Assembly (NCBI GenBank): GCA_026261815.1
Contig: JAMPIT010000174.1
Span: 3,968,001 to 4,032,000 of the forward strand
From: Monarcha castaneiventris obscurior
Taxonomy: Eukaryota > Chordata > Aves > Passeriformes > Monarchidae
Direction: 5' to 3'
Length of the DNA: 64,000 bases
Shown here: positions 15,393 to 26,894 of the stretch, one piece after another
How the letters are laid out: each line of letters opens with the position of its first letter
Numbering within the stretch: position 1 is the first letter of the stretch
Position numbers and translations under genes: made by a program
The notes under the pieces: model-generated
Seen by the model: the letters and a program-made list of their open reading frames with translations, nothing else
Databases searched by the model: none
What the model was told of the DNA's origin: nothing

Positions 15393-16026
15393 TATTATTC
15401 CTGTCATAATGCTGTCTACCCCTGCATTTGTAAGTAGACACAAAACTATCACTGGAAAGAAAATGAGAAGGTTTATTTGGGAATATTCTTCTCTCTGAAT
15501 GTGAATTAGTGGACTATTCTTGAACCAATGGACAAAGAATTCAATGCAATTTTATTAATACAACATGCTGACAATTTAAAACGTACCAAGAATTCATACT
15601 TGTAGCTGTAGTCAATACAGTACAGTATATCTTCAGTCTTGTTGATACTAGCAAAATTTTCACAACCTATACACGATTTGTGAGTAGAGCTGTGCCTGAA
15701 TCAAGGCCCCATTAAAAACAAAACAAAATATCAAAATAAAAGGAAAAGGAAACCCCAAAAATAGAAGGAATTACTGAATTATTTATAGAACTCTTCTGTA
15801 TTCTCTTCTATAGTTCTATTATATCTTTCCAGTGTATCATTCTGCCAGCAAAGCTGTAACAACCTCAGACTTTAAAAACATGTGATATGTACAAAATCAA
15901 TCAATAAAACCTTCTGGAAACATCAACAATAACACGCTAACTTTATTACTTAGAGCTCCTAACTTGGTTTTTGATCATGAGGTTTACTAGTCCCTTCACA
16001 AACTATTAGCTTTTCAGTCTGTGAGC
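15393..16026. other. Spacer between two facing CR1 tails
   Basis: AT-rich unique-looking sequence of about 630 bp between the 3' ends of two oppositely oriented CR1 copies. It includes an A-rich patch at about 15,714-15,765. I see no gene, RNA or further repeat. Confidence 0.6.
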
Positions 16027-17940
16027 CATAGAATTACAGAATGTCAAAGGGTTGAAATGGACCTTAAAGATCATCTAATCCCAACCACCCCTGCCATGTG
16101 GTGGGACCCTTCCCACTAGACCACATTGATCAAGGTCTTATCCAATTTGGCCTTGAACACGGTCAGGGTTGGGACATCCACAACCTCCTTGGGCAACCTG
16201 TTCCAGTGTCTAACAACCCTCACAGTAAAAAATTTCTTCCTAATATCTAACCTAAATCTCTCCTCTTTGAATTTGTACCCATTGTTCCTTATCCTGTCAC
16301 TAAAGTTCTGGATGAAGAGTCCCTTTCTGGCTTCCTGGTAGGCCCCTTTCCTGATACTGGACAGATCCTATGAGGTCTCCACACAACCTTCTCCAACCTG
16401 AACAGCCCCAGCTTTCTCAGCCTGTCTTTGTAAAGGAGGTGCTCCAGTCTTCTTATCGGGTTTTGTGCCTCTCCTCTGGACTTGCTCCAACAGTTCTTAT
16501 GTTGGGAACACCAAAACTGCATGCAATATTCCAGGTGGAGTATCACAAGAGCAGAGCAGAGGGGGAGAATTGTCTCCTTTGACCTGCTGGCCATGCACCT
16601 TTTGATGCAGAACAGGTTGGCTTTCCGGCCTGTGAGTGCACATTGCTGGCTCATGTTGAGTTTTTTATCAACCAACACCCCCAAATCTTTCTTCCTCAGG
16701 GCTGCTCCCAATCACTCCTTCACACAGCCTGTATTTGTGCCTGGGATTACTACGACCCATGTGTAGGACCTTGCACTTTGATTTATTGACCTTCAGGACA
16801 TTTACACAGGTCCACTTCTCAAGTCTGTCCAGATCCCTCTGGGTGGCATTATCCCTTCCATCAGTGTGTTGACTGCCCCACCCAGTTTGGTGTCATCAGC
16901 AAATCTGCTGAGGGTGCCCTTGATCCCACCGTCCACATTGCCAGCAAAGATGTTGAACAGTATCAGCTGCAGTAGTGACCCCTGAGGGACACCACTCAAC
17001 ACGTGGACAATGAGCCCCTGACCATAACTCTCTGTGTGCAGCCCACCAGCCAGTTCTTTATTGACCGACTGGTCCATCCATCAAATCCATGTCTCTAGTT
17101 TGGAGACAAGGATGTCACATGAGACAGTGTCAAACGCTTTGCGTTTAAGTCCAGGTAGACAATGTCAGTTGTTCTGTCCCTATCCCGCAGTGCTGTCCTA
17201 GAAGGTCACCAGGTTTGGCAGGCATGGTTTGTAAAGCCATGTTGGCTCTTACCAATCACCCCTTTATATTCCATGTGCCTTGGCACAGTTTCCAGGAGAA
17301 TCTGCTCCATGATCTTGCCTGGAACTGAGGTGAGACTGACTAGTCTGTAGTTCCCCAGGTCTTTTGCTTTTCCCATTTTAAAAATGGGGGTTATATTTCC
17401 CTTTTTTGTTCATCATGGACTTCACCTTACTGCCATGATTTTTTCAACAGTAATGGATAATGACTTAACAGCTTCATCTGCCAGCTCCCTCAGGAGCCAC
17501 AGATAAATCTCATCAGGTCCCGTGGACTTGGGCACATTCAGATTCCCCAGAAGTTATTGAACCTGACCCTCTCCTACAGTGTGCTGAGGGTCTTCATTCT
17601 CCCAGTCCCTGCATTTGCCTTCCTCAACTAGGATGGCATGGCTGGAGCACTTGCTGTTGAAGACTGAGGTTTAGAAATAATTGAGAACCTCAGCACTCTT
17701 TTTCCACAGTAATAAGGTCTCTCTTTTCCTTCTGGAGAGAGCCCACATTTATCCCTAGTCTTTCTCTTGCTTGCAACATATCTATAAAACCTTTCTGTTA
17801 TCCTCAATATCCCTGGCCTGCAAATAAGTGTGGCTCTGTTTTTTGGGTTTCTTTTTTCTGTTTTGTTCAGATTTTGGTTAAGCTGCATAATACTGTAATG
17901 AAGATTTCCTTGAAAAGCCCTATGAACCCTGCTGTGCACA
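16027..17940 (-). mobile_element. CR1 LINE, 1.9-kb degenerate copy with RT remains
   Basis: This is a 5'-truncated avian CR1 read right to left. The 3' tail is at about 16,027-16,045 (octamer-like 'catagaattacagaatg' seen on +). ORF2 sequence is recognisable in pieces. The N-terminal side at about 17,830-17,760 reads YVASKRKTR. Reverse transcriptase motifs SGVPQGS lie at about 16,996-16,976 and the catalytic FADDTKL at 16,903-16,883. The C-terminal region follows from 16,711, with KDLGVLVDKKLNMSQQ. The N-terminal piece is in a different frame from the two later pieces, and several in-frame stops separate them, so no functional protein is made. A full CR1 is about 4.5 kb; the 5' half, including ORF1 and the endonuclease, is missing. 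The 5' edge (17,850-17,940) is uncertain. Confidence 0.95.
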
Positions 17941-18574
17941 TATTTCACTCTTTACAACCTACCTACACTACTCTTCTAAGCTATGGTGCCAAATTGTTAT
18001 GCAATGCTCAGTTTCATGGCAGAAGTCTTTGCATGCATACAGACATTTATATGGCAGATGTTTTGTGCATGACATTTTTTGTTTTCCTTTCAAAAAATTG
18101 TGTTATGTTCATGCAAATTCCCTGTACTTCAATAATTTTGTAAAGAGCTGACAAATATGCTCAGAACTGTATCTTCCAATGGGAATAATACTCAAATACA
18201 GACTGCTTTGTCAGCAATATCTGCAACGCTTTTGGAGGTGCTTCACATTTTGTTTCATTTTAAAGTTCATTAATTTGAGGCATTTAAAACAAAAATGTAT
18301 TATAAAATGATGCATTTATGGCTTTCATTAAAATGTGTATATTGCAGAGAATGTGATTTTGTCAGTACCCTTTATTTCCTTCAAGTTCACCATTAAAAAT
18401 ACAACTATACTTTTATTAGTGTTAGAGTTTTATTTCACATGTTGAATCAAAAACAAATAAAAACTTGGCACAACACACACTGTAAGAGGATGTTTTGATC
18501 CACTTCAATTTTGATGTTCCTAAATGAAAAATAAAGTATTACTTGTAGGGGATAGAATGGGAGTGGATTTCTAC
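17941..18574. other. AT-rich spacer, no gene
   Basis: AT-rich sequence between the CR1 and the LTR-like insertion. The part at about 18,230-18,420 (for example 'gttcattaatttgaggcatt' near 18,267) has the low-complexity-free, AT-rich look of some conserved noncoding elements, but this cannot be decided by eye. No gene or RNA was recognised. Confidence 0.5.
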
Positions 18575-18586
18575 ATTACTAAGTTG
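18575..18586 (+). repeat. Left 12-bp direct repeat of the insertion
   Basis: The 12 bases attactaagttg occur here and again at 18,900-18,911, immediately flanking a GC-rich 313-bp segment. This is the pattern of a target-site duplication. Twelve bases is longer than the 4-6 bp usual for vertebrate LTR elements. Confidence 0.8.
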
Positions 18587-18899
18587 TGGTGGCTGGTGAA
18601 CATATCGCGTTGGGGTGACTGGAGGGGCTCCCCCCAGGTGCATTGCCCTTTGGGATGGACTGTCCTGGTTTGAATTCCGGCTGTCTGTCAGCCTGGTCAC
18701 TCCCCCAGAGCTCTCCCATTGGTCCCCACTCCCTGGTCCTGCCTTTCCCCCGGCCCTGGAAAAAGCCCTGAATTAGCCATGCTGTTCGTATTTGCCTCTA
18801 CACCCTCCGACAGTGAAGATGCAATAAAATCCTCCTGCCAGAATTGCAAGCAAATACCCTTCCTGACTCTTTGTCATTGACTGAATACTGATTCACAGT
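18587..18899 (+). mobile_element. LTR-like retroelement insertion (probable solo LTR)
   Basis: A GC-rich, C/G-tract-bearing segment stands out sharply from its AT-rich surroundings and is bounded by perfect 12-bp direct repeats. Inside is 'tgtcctggtttgaattccgg' at 18,661, similar to the start of many avian endogenous-retrovirus LTRs. A polyadenylation signal AATAAA lies at 18,823-18,828, about 70 bp before the right end, as in the R region of an LTR. The right end reads ...gattcaca then gt. If the LTR proper is TGT...ACA, it could be 18,661-18,897 (about 237 bp) or 18,585-18,897. In the first case the 74 bp on the left would be other element sequence. No coding sequence is present. The intact flanking repeats suggest a fairly young insertion. 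I cannot name the family. Confidence 0.7.
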
Positions 18900-18911
18900 A
18901 TTACTAAGTTG
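18900..18911 (+). repeat. Right 12-bp direct repeat of the insertion
   Basis: Exact second copy of the 12 bases at 18,575-18,586, abutting the right end of the LTR-like segment. Confidence 0.8.
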
Positions 18912-19277
18912 CTACATTGCTCTCATAAGAGCTAGATGACAACCCATCAGAACAGTGTGAGTATTTCAGCAATGCAGGTAGAGACATTTTCGCACTTCCT
19001 TGAGGAGAACTGCATAATATGCTACCAAAGAAACCTTTGTTTGGTTTTAAACATCTGCCAGTGGTCTTATATTCTTTATCATTTATTAAGAAGGACAAAG
19101 AGATTACTGGTGAAATACAAACGTTTGAGAAAGCATTCGTATTGTAATTAGAGGACCTTCTATCTAGCATTATTATATAAACACACATTCGTCATGTCAT
19201 ACCATAGATTTCAGTAGAGTTAGTTACATCAAGAATGAGAAGAAAAATAGCAGTTCACAAAGGAAAAACAAAGATGA

Positions 19278-19433
19278 AAGGTATGATATTTAACATAACA
19301 AAACCTACTGAAAATCATATGATGAAGTGCAAACATGTACTTAATGAAATGGAGGCAAGGTATGATATTTAACATAACAAAACCTACTGAAAATCATATG
19401 ATTAAGTGCAAACGTACTTAATGAAATGGAGGC
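19278..19433. repeat. 79-bp tandem duplication, two copies
   Basis: Copy 1 is 19,278-19,356 and copy 2 is 19,357-19,433, directly adjacent and in the same orientation. By direct comparison they differ by one substitution (gatgaag versus gattaag) and a 2-bp deletion in copy 2 (aaacatgtac versus aaacgtac). Such high identity implies a recent duplication. There is no coding content. It may be length-polymorphic between individuals. Confidence 0.97.
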
Positions 19434-22400
19434 AAAAGCAATGCTGTCTCCATGTCAAATTGTTTTCTAGAATGAGAGTAATGGGATGATTTGATTTAAA
19501 AATAAAGACATAAAATGTGACTATAAAAATAAAGGTAAGCATCAAACTTAAATGTTTGAAAGCATTCTACCTCAAATGCATTTAGCACTGTTCCCCCAGC
19601 CTCCACTGAACCTGTTTACTATATTATATTGGTAAATCTGATCGTCTGGATTGCCTGCAGTAGCTAAGATATCCACAGCCTCTCTTCAGATTCCCTAATG
19701 GCTCAAAGTACTTCTTTTTCTACAAATAGCAAGTTACTATGAAAAAATTTCAGAAGTCAGTAAAAAATTCTGCAATAATCACCCGGATCATTTAGCAAGT
19801 CACATGAAGGAAAAGGCAAGCCACCTCAAATCTTAGGTTAGGTGATAAACATCTAAGCCTTCCAAATTCAATCTTTTAACTTGCATGTCTTTAGAATTTA
19901 TATTTATTAGATCTCTCTGATGTTAGTATTAAATAAAAAATGTTCGTTCACATTCTAAATGGAGGCCCCTCTACTATTTTCCAGATTTAGGCAGACAAGA
20001 ATATGAAGTTAGGCTAAACCACCACGATGAATCAGGAAAAACATGGCAGTACCTCAAGCAAGGATGATGACAACAGGGGAATCCAACATTTGCATATCAG
20101 TCTAGTAGGTAAACCACTTTTCTGGGATGCATCTAGACCTATTTATGGCAAGAGTGATTGAATCTCCCTGTCCTGCATCCCAGGAAAATGCCATAATCAC
20201 CAGGCAAATATGTCAAATCAGAATATTTTCTCATTCCTTTTTCCAAAACTAAAGCACTGTGCAGCAAATCTGAAGTTGCGTGGAGAACTGACAGAATAGT
20301 TTGTCTAAGCTCAGTAGTAGACACCAATCAGGGAAGAGAGCAGAGGATAAAGGCTTCTCTTCATGAAACACAGATTTTTATACTGACATTTGATAAATGA
20401 TAATCTGAAGAGATTCAATTGTCTTCTGAAGATACCTAATCTGACTGCAAAGCCACTGCGGACAGAAATTTCATTGTCCTGGTTAAGGTCTGTATAGGTA
20501 CCCACTCTTCTGGCTGGATAGTAAAGCTGGGCCTATTTGCTCATGTCCTTGGCTTAGACATTTAAGATATGCCCAGATGTGAATTCAATTCAAAATTTGC
20601 AATGCCTAGAAAGAAATTTCATCGTATAATTTATGACCTGTTCAAGCCCAGGTGTGTCAAATCTTAGAGACTAGTAAAAAATACAGTAGTTCACTTGTAC
20701 CTGATCTTTCCCATGCTACCTCTACTATTATAAGAACTAAGTATTCGTCTTCCCATAACCCTGACAACTTTCTTTTACTGTTTACACATTTGACATTGCC
20801 ATACCACAAAATATCTCATTCTTTTCTGGCTAGAGCAATTCATTTTTTGTGGCTAGAACAAGAATTGTTTTGTAAGGGAAAATTCTTAGGACTTCATGGA
20901 GAGAAAGGAAAGAGGTAGGAACAAAAAAGAAGAATAAAAGAGAAAAGAAATTAAAAAAAAAAAAAAAAGTAAATGTATTAGAGAGTAGAGATGCTACTTT
21001 TAAGAGCCCTGGTCCAGAAAAGTACAACATCCTCCACAGTTTAGGACAGGGTCTTTCAAACATCTTATCCCATTCATGTAGGGGTACGCTGGTCTATTTC
21101 ACATGAGAGATGATTTAATGCACTTTGTCTTTAATTCAGAGCCAAATTTCAGAATCCTTTGGTAAGTGCAAATGGGGAAGAATAGCAGTGTTGGCTGAAA
21201 AAGTCTAACTAGGTATCCATCAGCAATTGTTGATGGCCCAAAGGCAGTGGAACTATGTAATAAAGGCAGACAGACCTTATAGGTTTTGGCCTAGAATAAT
21301 TTAATGTGCTATCAGAAGTTGATGTGGCTGAAAACTAACCTGGCAAAAAGCGATGCCTATTTTGCATCCCAGACATTACCACAAGCACTTAGTGCTTAAC
21401 CAAAACAGAAGTCAAGCATATAAAGACAAAGTGAGGTGGGAGAGTAGGAATGGGGCACTCTGGATTTAGATTGGTTTAGACTACCATGAAGCTGCACTAC
21501 CAGTTGAAAGAAAAGCTCTTATTCTATATTTTGATGATTGATTTTGCTGTCCCACTCTTGCCTGGCTTTATTTGGATCAAGGACCACCCAGTTTTGTTCA
21601 CTTCCAACCTCTTGTCTCATTCACATGTAATGAGGTTGCTAAGATCTAATGAAAAACAGGAACAGCCCGAGTTTTGGCCTATCACTTTCCCATGACACTG
21701 TAAAACGAATTGTCTTTCCGAGTACCCCTGCATGCTCATATGCAAGTGATCAGGAGGAGTAGCTGAAAACAAAACCTCATGGGCAATAATTAACTAGATT
21801 GAAAAAACTGGCAACTTTATCCTTAAGGTCTGCCCCCAAGGTAAAGAAACTTACATGCAGACATAATGCTATTGAGTATTTTTATTCCAAATGGTTAATG
21901 AAAATATGGCAGTGGAATACTGGAAAATAGAAATGTCTGTTATGTGTCTACCTTTCACAGATTTTCAATAACTCTTAAGAGCTTAAAATCTTTTATGCTT
22001 TTGAAACCATTCTTAATAAAATAACATTAGACTTTTCACAAGTCTGTCACTTCCTGGGCCACCTCGACCTAGATCAATACACTCCTGTTAAGTGTTATTA
22101 TGTTATTATACCACTCTTCGCAGGTCCTCCATCAGAATCTTGTTGAAATGACAGTTTTCAATATGACAGGCCTTTCTGAATTAATTTTCAAGTATGGTTT
22201 TAAGAAATAATGTGTCAAATGTTATTATAAAAATCCATGAACTAAAACACCTTTTTCGTTCTCTATATTCACTGCTTGTTTTTCCAGTCCAAGAATTCTA
22301 GCTTGCTTTACATGATTTAACAGAAATCTTTGGGGGTATTCTTAAAAATGGAAATGTTCCAAAATGGATATACATGTGCAATAACTTAATCTTCTAACAC

Positions 22401-25111
22401 TTGTGTCATGAACATTTTCTTTGGGAAAAACGGGTGTGTAATAATTCTAGCATTTTAAATTCTTGGTGTTGATGTGACATACCAGTTTCCAGCCTTCGTA
22501 AGTTTACATTACATGCCCACAAAAAACCTGTTTTAAACTATATACCAAGTTCTGCCTTAGTCTTTCCAGCCTTTTTCCTCATTTGCATTATCAAATCTAT
22601 TTTTCTTCCACATATAAAATGTATCCCATAGTCCCCTTCAGTTCAACTATATGGCATTCAGCATCTATTGAATCCCTTCTTAAAAACAGTGTGTTGTGCT
22701 ACTTACAGCAAGAAATTGAGCAAGTAATCTCCAGGTTTGTTTCCTCAGATAGTCTCTCTTTGCACTCACTTATTAAATGAAAATTGATTTTCTCATATTC
22801 ATGCAAGAAATCAGAACCTTCAGACAGTATCAATCTATCATGAAGCATATAAGGTAGGAGCAGGCAGCACTGTATCAAATTGTCTGATTTAGCAGATGAG
22901 AGATGAGATTTAGTTGCTTACCACAGACAACCAGTGAACCAGCACATTCTGCCTGACTTCCAGCTGTCACCTCACAAGGGCACTGGTCTATAGGTTTTAT
23001 ATCATGTGTGCTCACCCTGTGAAAGATGCCGTCCATACCCTTAAGTATCTGAATGCACTAAAATTATAAGTTTAGGAAACTGAATCACATTTAGAATGTC
23101 TGTTATGCTAAGAATTGTCAAAACACAAAAAGACCCCATATTACCATTACTAATAGGAATTTGGTTTGTCTTTTGCTTTTAGTCCATCTCAGTACTAATT
23201 CTTAACATGCTTATTTCTTAGACAAGTTACCATGCTATTTCAGTATTTGGAAAGGCCTTTCTAAATGCAAGTGGTGACCAAGGTGTTAAACAATAATCAA
23301 AAAATTTAGTATCAGGCTCCTCACAGACGCTCTTGGATGGGCCTGCAAATTTTCCAGGCAGATACCTGAGCCATCCATTAGAAGTGTGAATTTTCTATGC
23401 CCTGAGCCTTCCATTTTTAAATTTAGGCTCTTTTCGTGTTTTGGGGGAAATGACAGATAATCCTAACCCCATACAAGAACATAATTTTTACTGGTGTCCT
23501 GGAAAATTATGCAATTTAGAAAGAATTTCAAATGAAAGTATTTTGTGTTTATCAGGACCAACTTAACAATTTAGGCATTCCTTAAATGGACCTTTTAAAG
23601 ACTTTGAACACTTGAACTTTTTCAAATATCCACAATTCATTGTGGGGGTTCAGACTATGACAGAGTACTGAACTCTCCAAGTTACAGATGTGGTTTTATT
23701 TCCTTTTCAGAATTCTGTTTTCAAAGTGAGAAAAAAACCCCAACCCAACAAAGGATTTGTTTGGTGTTTTTACTGAAAATATAATTTATTCCACAAACCT
23801 TTGAAACAGATGATTGGAAATTATTATTATTGCCTTGGGTAGAATCAGCTTTCCCTTACTTACTGAAAGTGACAGTTCAGACCTCAAACTGATCAAAATG
23901 GAGCTCATTTTGCAGTGCAGTAACTGCTTTTATATATGGATTAATCTATATAACCACAAAAAGCCATAGCTCATAAGCATTAATCAGAAACCTCACTGAA
24001 TCTAAAACTGGCCTGTCCCTAAGTTAGCACAGTAAGATTGGACCGAATGCTAGAACTCCCAGTATGGCTGTGAGTTAAGTAATGGGAATCCTGAAATAAA
24101 ATCTGTCTCTAGAAGTCTAATCTATCTAAAAATTCTGTTTATTTATTTGCACAGGATATGCAACATCTTTGAAATAGCCCATGCAGAAGTGAGCATTCAT
24201 ATTTTCTGTAACTTTATAAAGACAAAAAAAAAAATAGTATAATTCTTCATTATTGAAATCAGAAGATACATGTTCTAAAAGTGAAGAACAAAACTTAAGT
24301 TTCCTTAATTTCTTCCAAGGATTTATTTGAGATGTTAACAAATTATGATTTCACTTAGCACGCCATTTCACTTCAAGTTATTTTTGGGGTAAATTTTGGT
24401 CTCTTTTCAGGCAGTGTGAATCACTGCACCTCAGTAGAACCACATCAGTATTCAGCATTCAGGACAGCGGAAGGCAGCTAATCTCTTTAAGTTGGTTCTT
24501 TAAGTATCTGACAGCTCCTTTCAACCTACAAAAATCGTAAAATCTTTGCTACCATTTTGGTTTAGGACTTGAAGATCAGTTATTCAACATGAAGAAGTGT
24601 ATTTTCATAAGGATAATGGAAAATAGATTGTGCAGGTTTCAATACATTGGTATGACAAAGATGTGCGCAGCTTTGAAAAGACTGTACTAGTTGAAGCATT
24701 ACTAATATGGAAGAGAACCCATGTATTTTGAAAGAATAGCATGGCCCCTTCACAAGATGCTTTAGCTTCCTGAGGATTTTATTTCTATTTAGGTTTCTCT
24801 GTGCATGTAGTCCTTAAGACACAGGGCCATGAAGGCCGTCCTACCACTCTGCTTGTAAATTGTCTTAAGCTACTGTTCTCTAACACAAGAATTAGAAACA
24901 TGATATTTAGCCTTTCTAATAATTAAGACAACCAACTCCCATACTCCATATTTGCTTGGAAATTAACAGAACAGGATCTAGTTGCAATCCTGTGAATGAT
25001 GACCCATTTGTAGATTAGGAAAACAATGACAGTAATGGAAACTGCTCAAAGCATTAAAGTCTCTTGTAATCCATGGAAATAAAGAAGTTGAATCTAGGCC
25101 TTGGAGTACAC
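19434..25111. other. AT-rich noncoding stretch, no gene seen
   Basis: About 5.7 kb of AT-rich sequence without a recognisable exon, RNA gene or confident transposon. Open frames are short and unrecognised. Small features inside are a purine-rich tract with 16 A at about 20,897-20,970 and a (TTA)n run at about 23,821-23,831. Confidence 0.55.
20897..20970. repeat. Purine-rich tract ending in A16
   Basis: Nearly uninterrupted A/G sequence on +, finishing in 16 consecutive A at 20,953-20,968. Simple low-complexity DNA. The A-run has no recognisable retroposed body beside it. Confidence 0.85.
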
Positions 25112-25166
25112 ATCTATAGAGTGGACACTGAAGCACATGGCTATAAAATGTAAAGAATTAGTATTT
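25112..25166 (+). repeat. Dispersed 55-bp repeat, copy 1
   Basis: A stretch beginning 'atctatagagtggacactga' and running through 'agcacatggctataaaatgt' to 'gaattagtatt' recurs 1,046 bp downstream at 26,158 in the same orientation, with a handful of substitutions. The core 'tggacactgaagcacatggc' is identical. The flanks do not obviously align. It could be a local duplication or two copies of an uncatalogued repeat. Confidence 0.8.
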
Positions 25167-26157
25167 TCTCTCATAATTTATATTAGTACTAGTGAGAAGA
25201 ACATCAAATTAATACAAAATCATTAAAAGGCTCAGTTAAAACACTATACAATGACTGGGACTGATTCTATAGATAGACTGTTACATTAGTATGAGATGTT
25301 AATTAAAAGTAACCTAGTTCTGGTAGTTCATATGTATAGTCACAGATGCAGATATCATGACTTTTTGATCTCAACAATATCTGCCAAAAATATTCTGCAG
25401 AAGGTGTTCATGTTCTACCCTTTCTCAATTTGGTGTGTATATATAAAAGGAAAAGCACATTGATGTCTTAACATACGAAAGTTATTTCAGGCTAACTTCC
25501 AGCTATGTGGTCTTGGAAAATCTTAATCAAATATCAATTTCAGAAGCACACTACTGAAACCTGAGATAGTTTTAAAGGACTTTGTGATGCATAATGCTTG
25601 GTGAAGCAATGGTCTCAGAACTCACAAAACTGGCTGGCAGCAGGACTTAAGAATGCAAATTATTCTTAGTGACTTAAAGGATAGGGGTTTTCTTAAATCA
25701 GATTTCTAGACAACTAACTAGAAATTAAGAGTGAGTATGTCTGAGGATGACCCAAAAGAGTTAATGATCTATTTCACCACAAAAGTGTATTTGTGAGAGC
25801 CCTTTCTGCTACTGTTAAGGTCTCTTCACAAAGCAGTGTCAGGCGTGCCATTATGAAGAGGGACACACAGAAAAAGAGAAGACATAGGGACTCACAATTG
25901 TGCAAGCTCACGGACTTTGAAGAAAAAATAGTCCCATAGGTTAAATATAGCCAAAGATTCTGATTCCCCAACAGCTGGCTATGAACAATGAAAAATTCAG
26001 GATCCTAATTTCCTTCTTGTTTCTAAAAGCTAATACTTGGACTAGAGTGAGGGGATACACCAGTCTGCTGAAAAGTGTCCTCTGTAATCTTGGCCCATAC
26101 GTAGTGTTTCTGTTACAATTAGGACAGTGAAAGACTTAGTAGATGAACTGCTGACAG
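25167..26157. other. Sequence between the two 55-bp copies, nothing seen
   Basis: About 1 kb of AT-rich sequence. No exon, RNA gene or known repeat was recognised. Confidence 0.55.
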
Positions 26158-26212
26158 ATCTGTAGACTGGACACTGAAGCACATGGCTATGATGTGTAAA
26201 GAATTGGTATTA
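26158..26212 (+). repeat. Dispersed 55-bp repeat, copy 2
   Basis: Second copy of the 25,112 sequence, beginning 'atctgtagactggacactga' and ending 'aaagaattggtatt'. See copy 1. Confidence 0.8.
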
Positions 26213-26647
26213 TTGTATCTGTTTCATAAGTTGACCACTTCTGACAAAGGGGAAGGGCAAAACTTAATTTAGCATGGCATGCATGCAACATTCCACTGCT
26301 CTAATCTGGTATTGCCTGAAAGCTTGTTTTGGTAGGTATTGTATCCTGGAATGACACAGAACTAGAACTGGCAGGATGTCAAAATACTTCCAAAACCAGC
26401 TTAACCAAATAAAGTCAGCTGAGCTGTGGAGATGTGAAATGCACATTTAGAAACACTCAGAGCTGGAATGCAGGTGAGGCTAAATACAGGAACACCAGTG
26501 TTATGTGAATACCTAGCAACAACAGGAATATTACCAATGAGGACATTCATAAATAACATTAGTTTTATTTCTAAGTTACTCTAAATTTCTAAATCTTTTA
26601 AAATTTTAAGTCAGGATTCCCAAATTCCTTGATGTATGGAGCTAAGA

Positions 26648-26806
26648 ATTGTTAATCTTACTTTTACTACTGGGGAAACTGAGGCAGAGAGGTTCAGTGA
26701 CTTACCCAAGGCCACAGAGGGAGTCACTGTCAGAGCCAGGATTAGAGCTCAGGGGTTTCTGGCTCAGACCTCAGTTCCCAAGCTCAGACCACTAGACCAT
26801 GGCCTC
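26648..26806 (-). mobile_element. MIR / CORE-SINE, well preserved
   Basis: Seen on + as the reverse complement of a MIR: 'actggggaaactgaggcaga' at 26,669, 'gacttacccaaggccacaga' at 26,699, 'cagagccaggattagagctc' at 26,731, and the tRNA-derived end 'accactagaccatggcctc' near 26,788. The order matches the reversed MIR consensus: core, then tRNA-like head. MIRs are tRNA-derived SINEs that were active in early amniotes and are normally badly eroded in birds, whereas this copy is easy to read. A 69-codon frame across it (26,636-26,845, +) is a by-product. Retention could reflect function or a slowly evolving site. Confidence 0.9.
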
Positions 26807-26873
26807 AGGATATTTCCAGCTGATCTTCAGTCTAAAAAAAAGTAAATTCTCAAGTATGTTACAGGTATGTAAC

Positions 26874-26894
26874 ATATATATATATGTGTGTGTA
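26874..26894. repeat. (TA)n(TG)n microsatellite
   Basis: Alternating TA run passing into TG run just downstream of the MIR. Short, but may be length-variable. Confidence 0.85.

Noticed and set aside
16289..17948. Minus-strand frames with reverse transcriptase motifs as possible genes
   Set aside because: They are pieces of one CR1 ORF2 broken by stops and at least one frame change, so they are annotated as a dead LINE.
20953..20968. A16 as the poly(A) tail of a processed pseudogene
   Set aside because: The upstream sequence is only a purine-rich tract with no recognisable gene body, and no target-site duplication is evident.
26636..26845. 69-codon frame on +
   Set aside because: It lies almost wholly over the MIR element; the translation is a by-product of the repeat.
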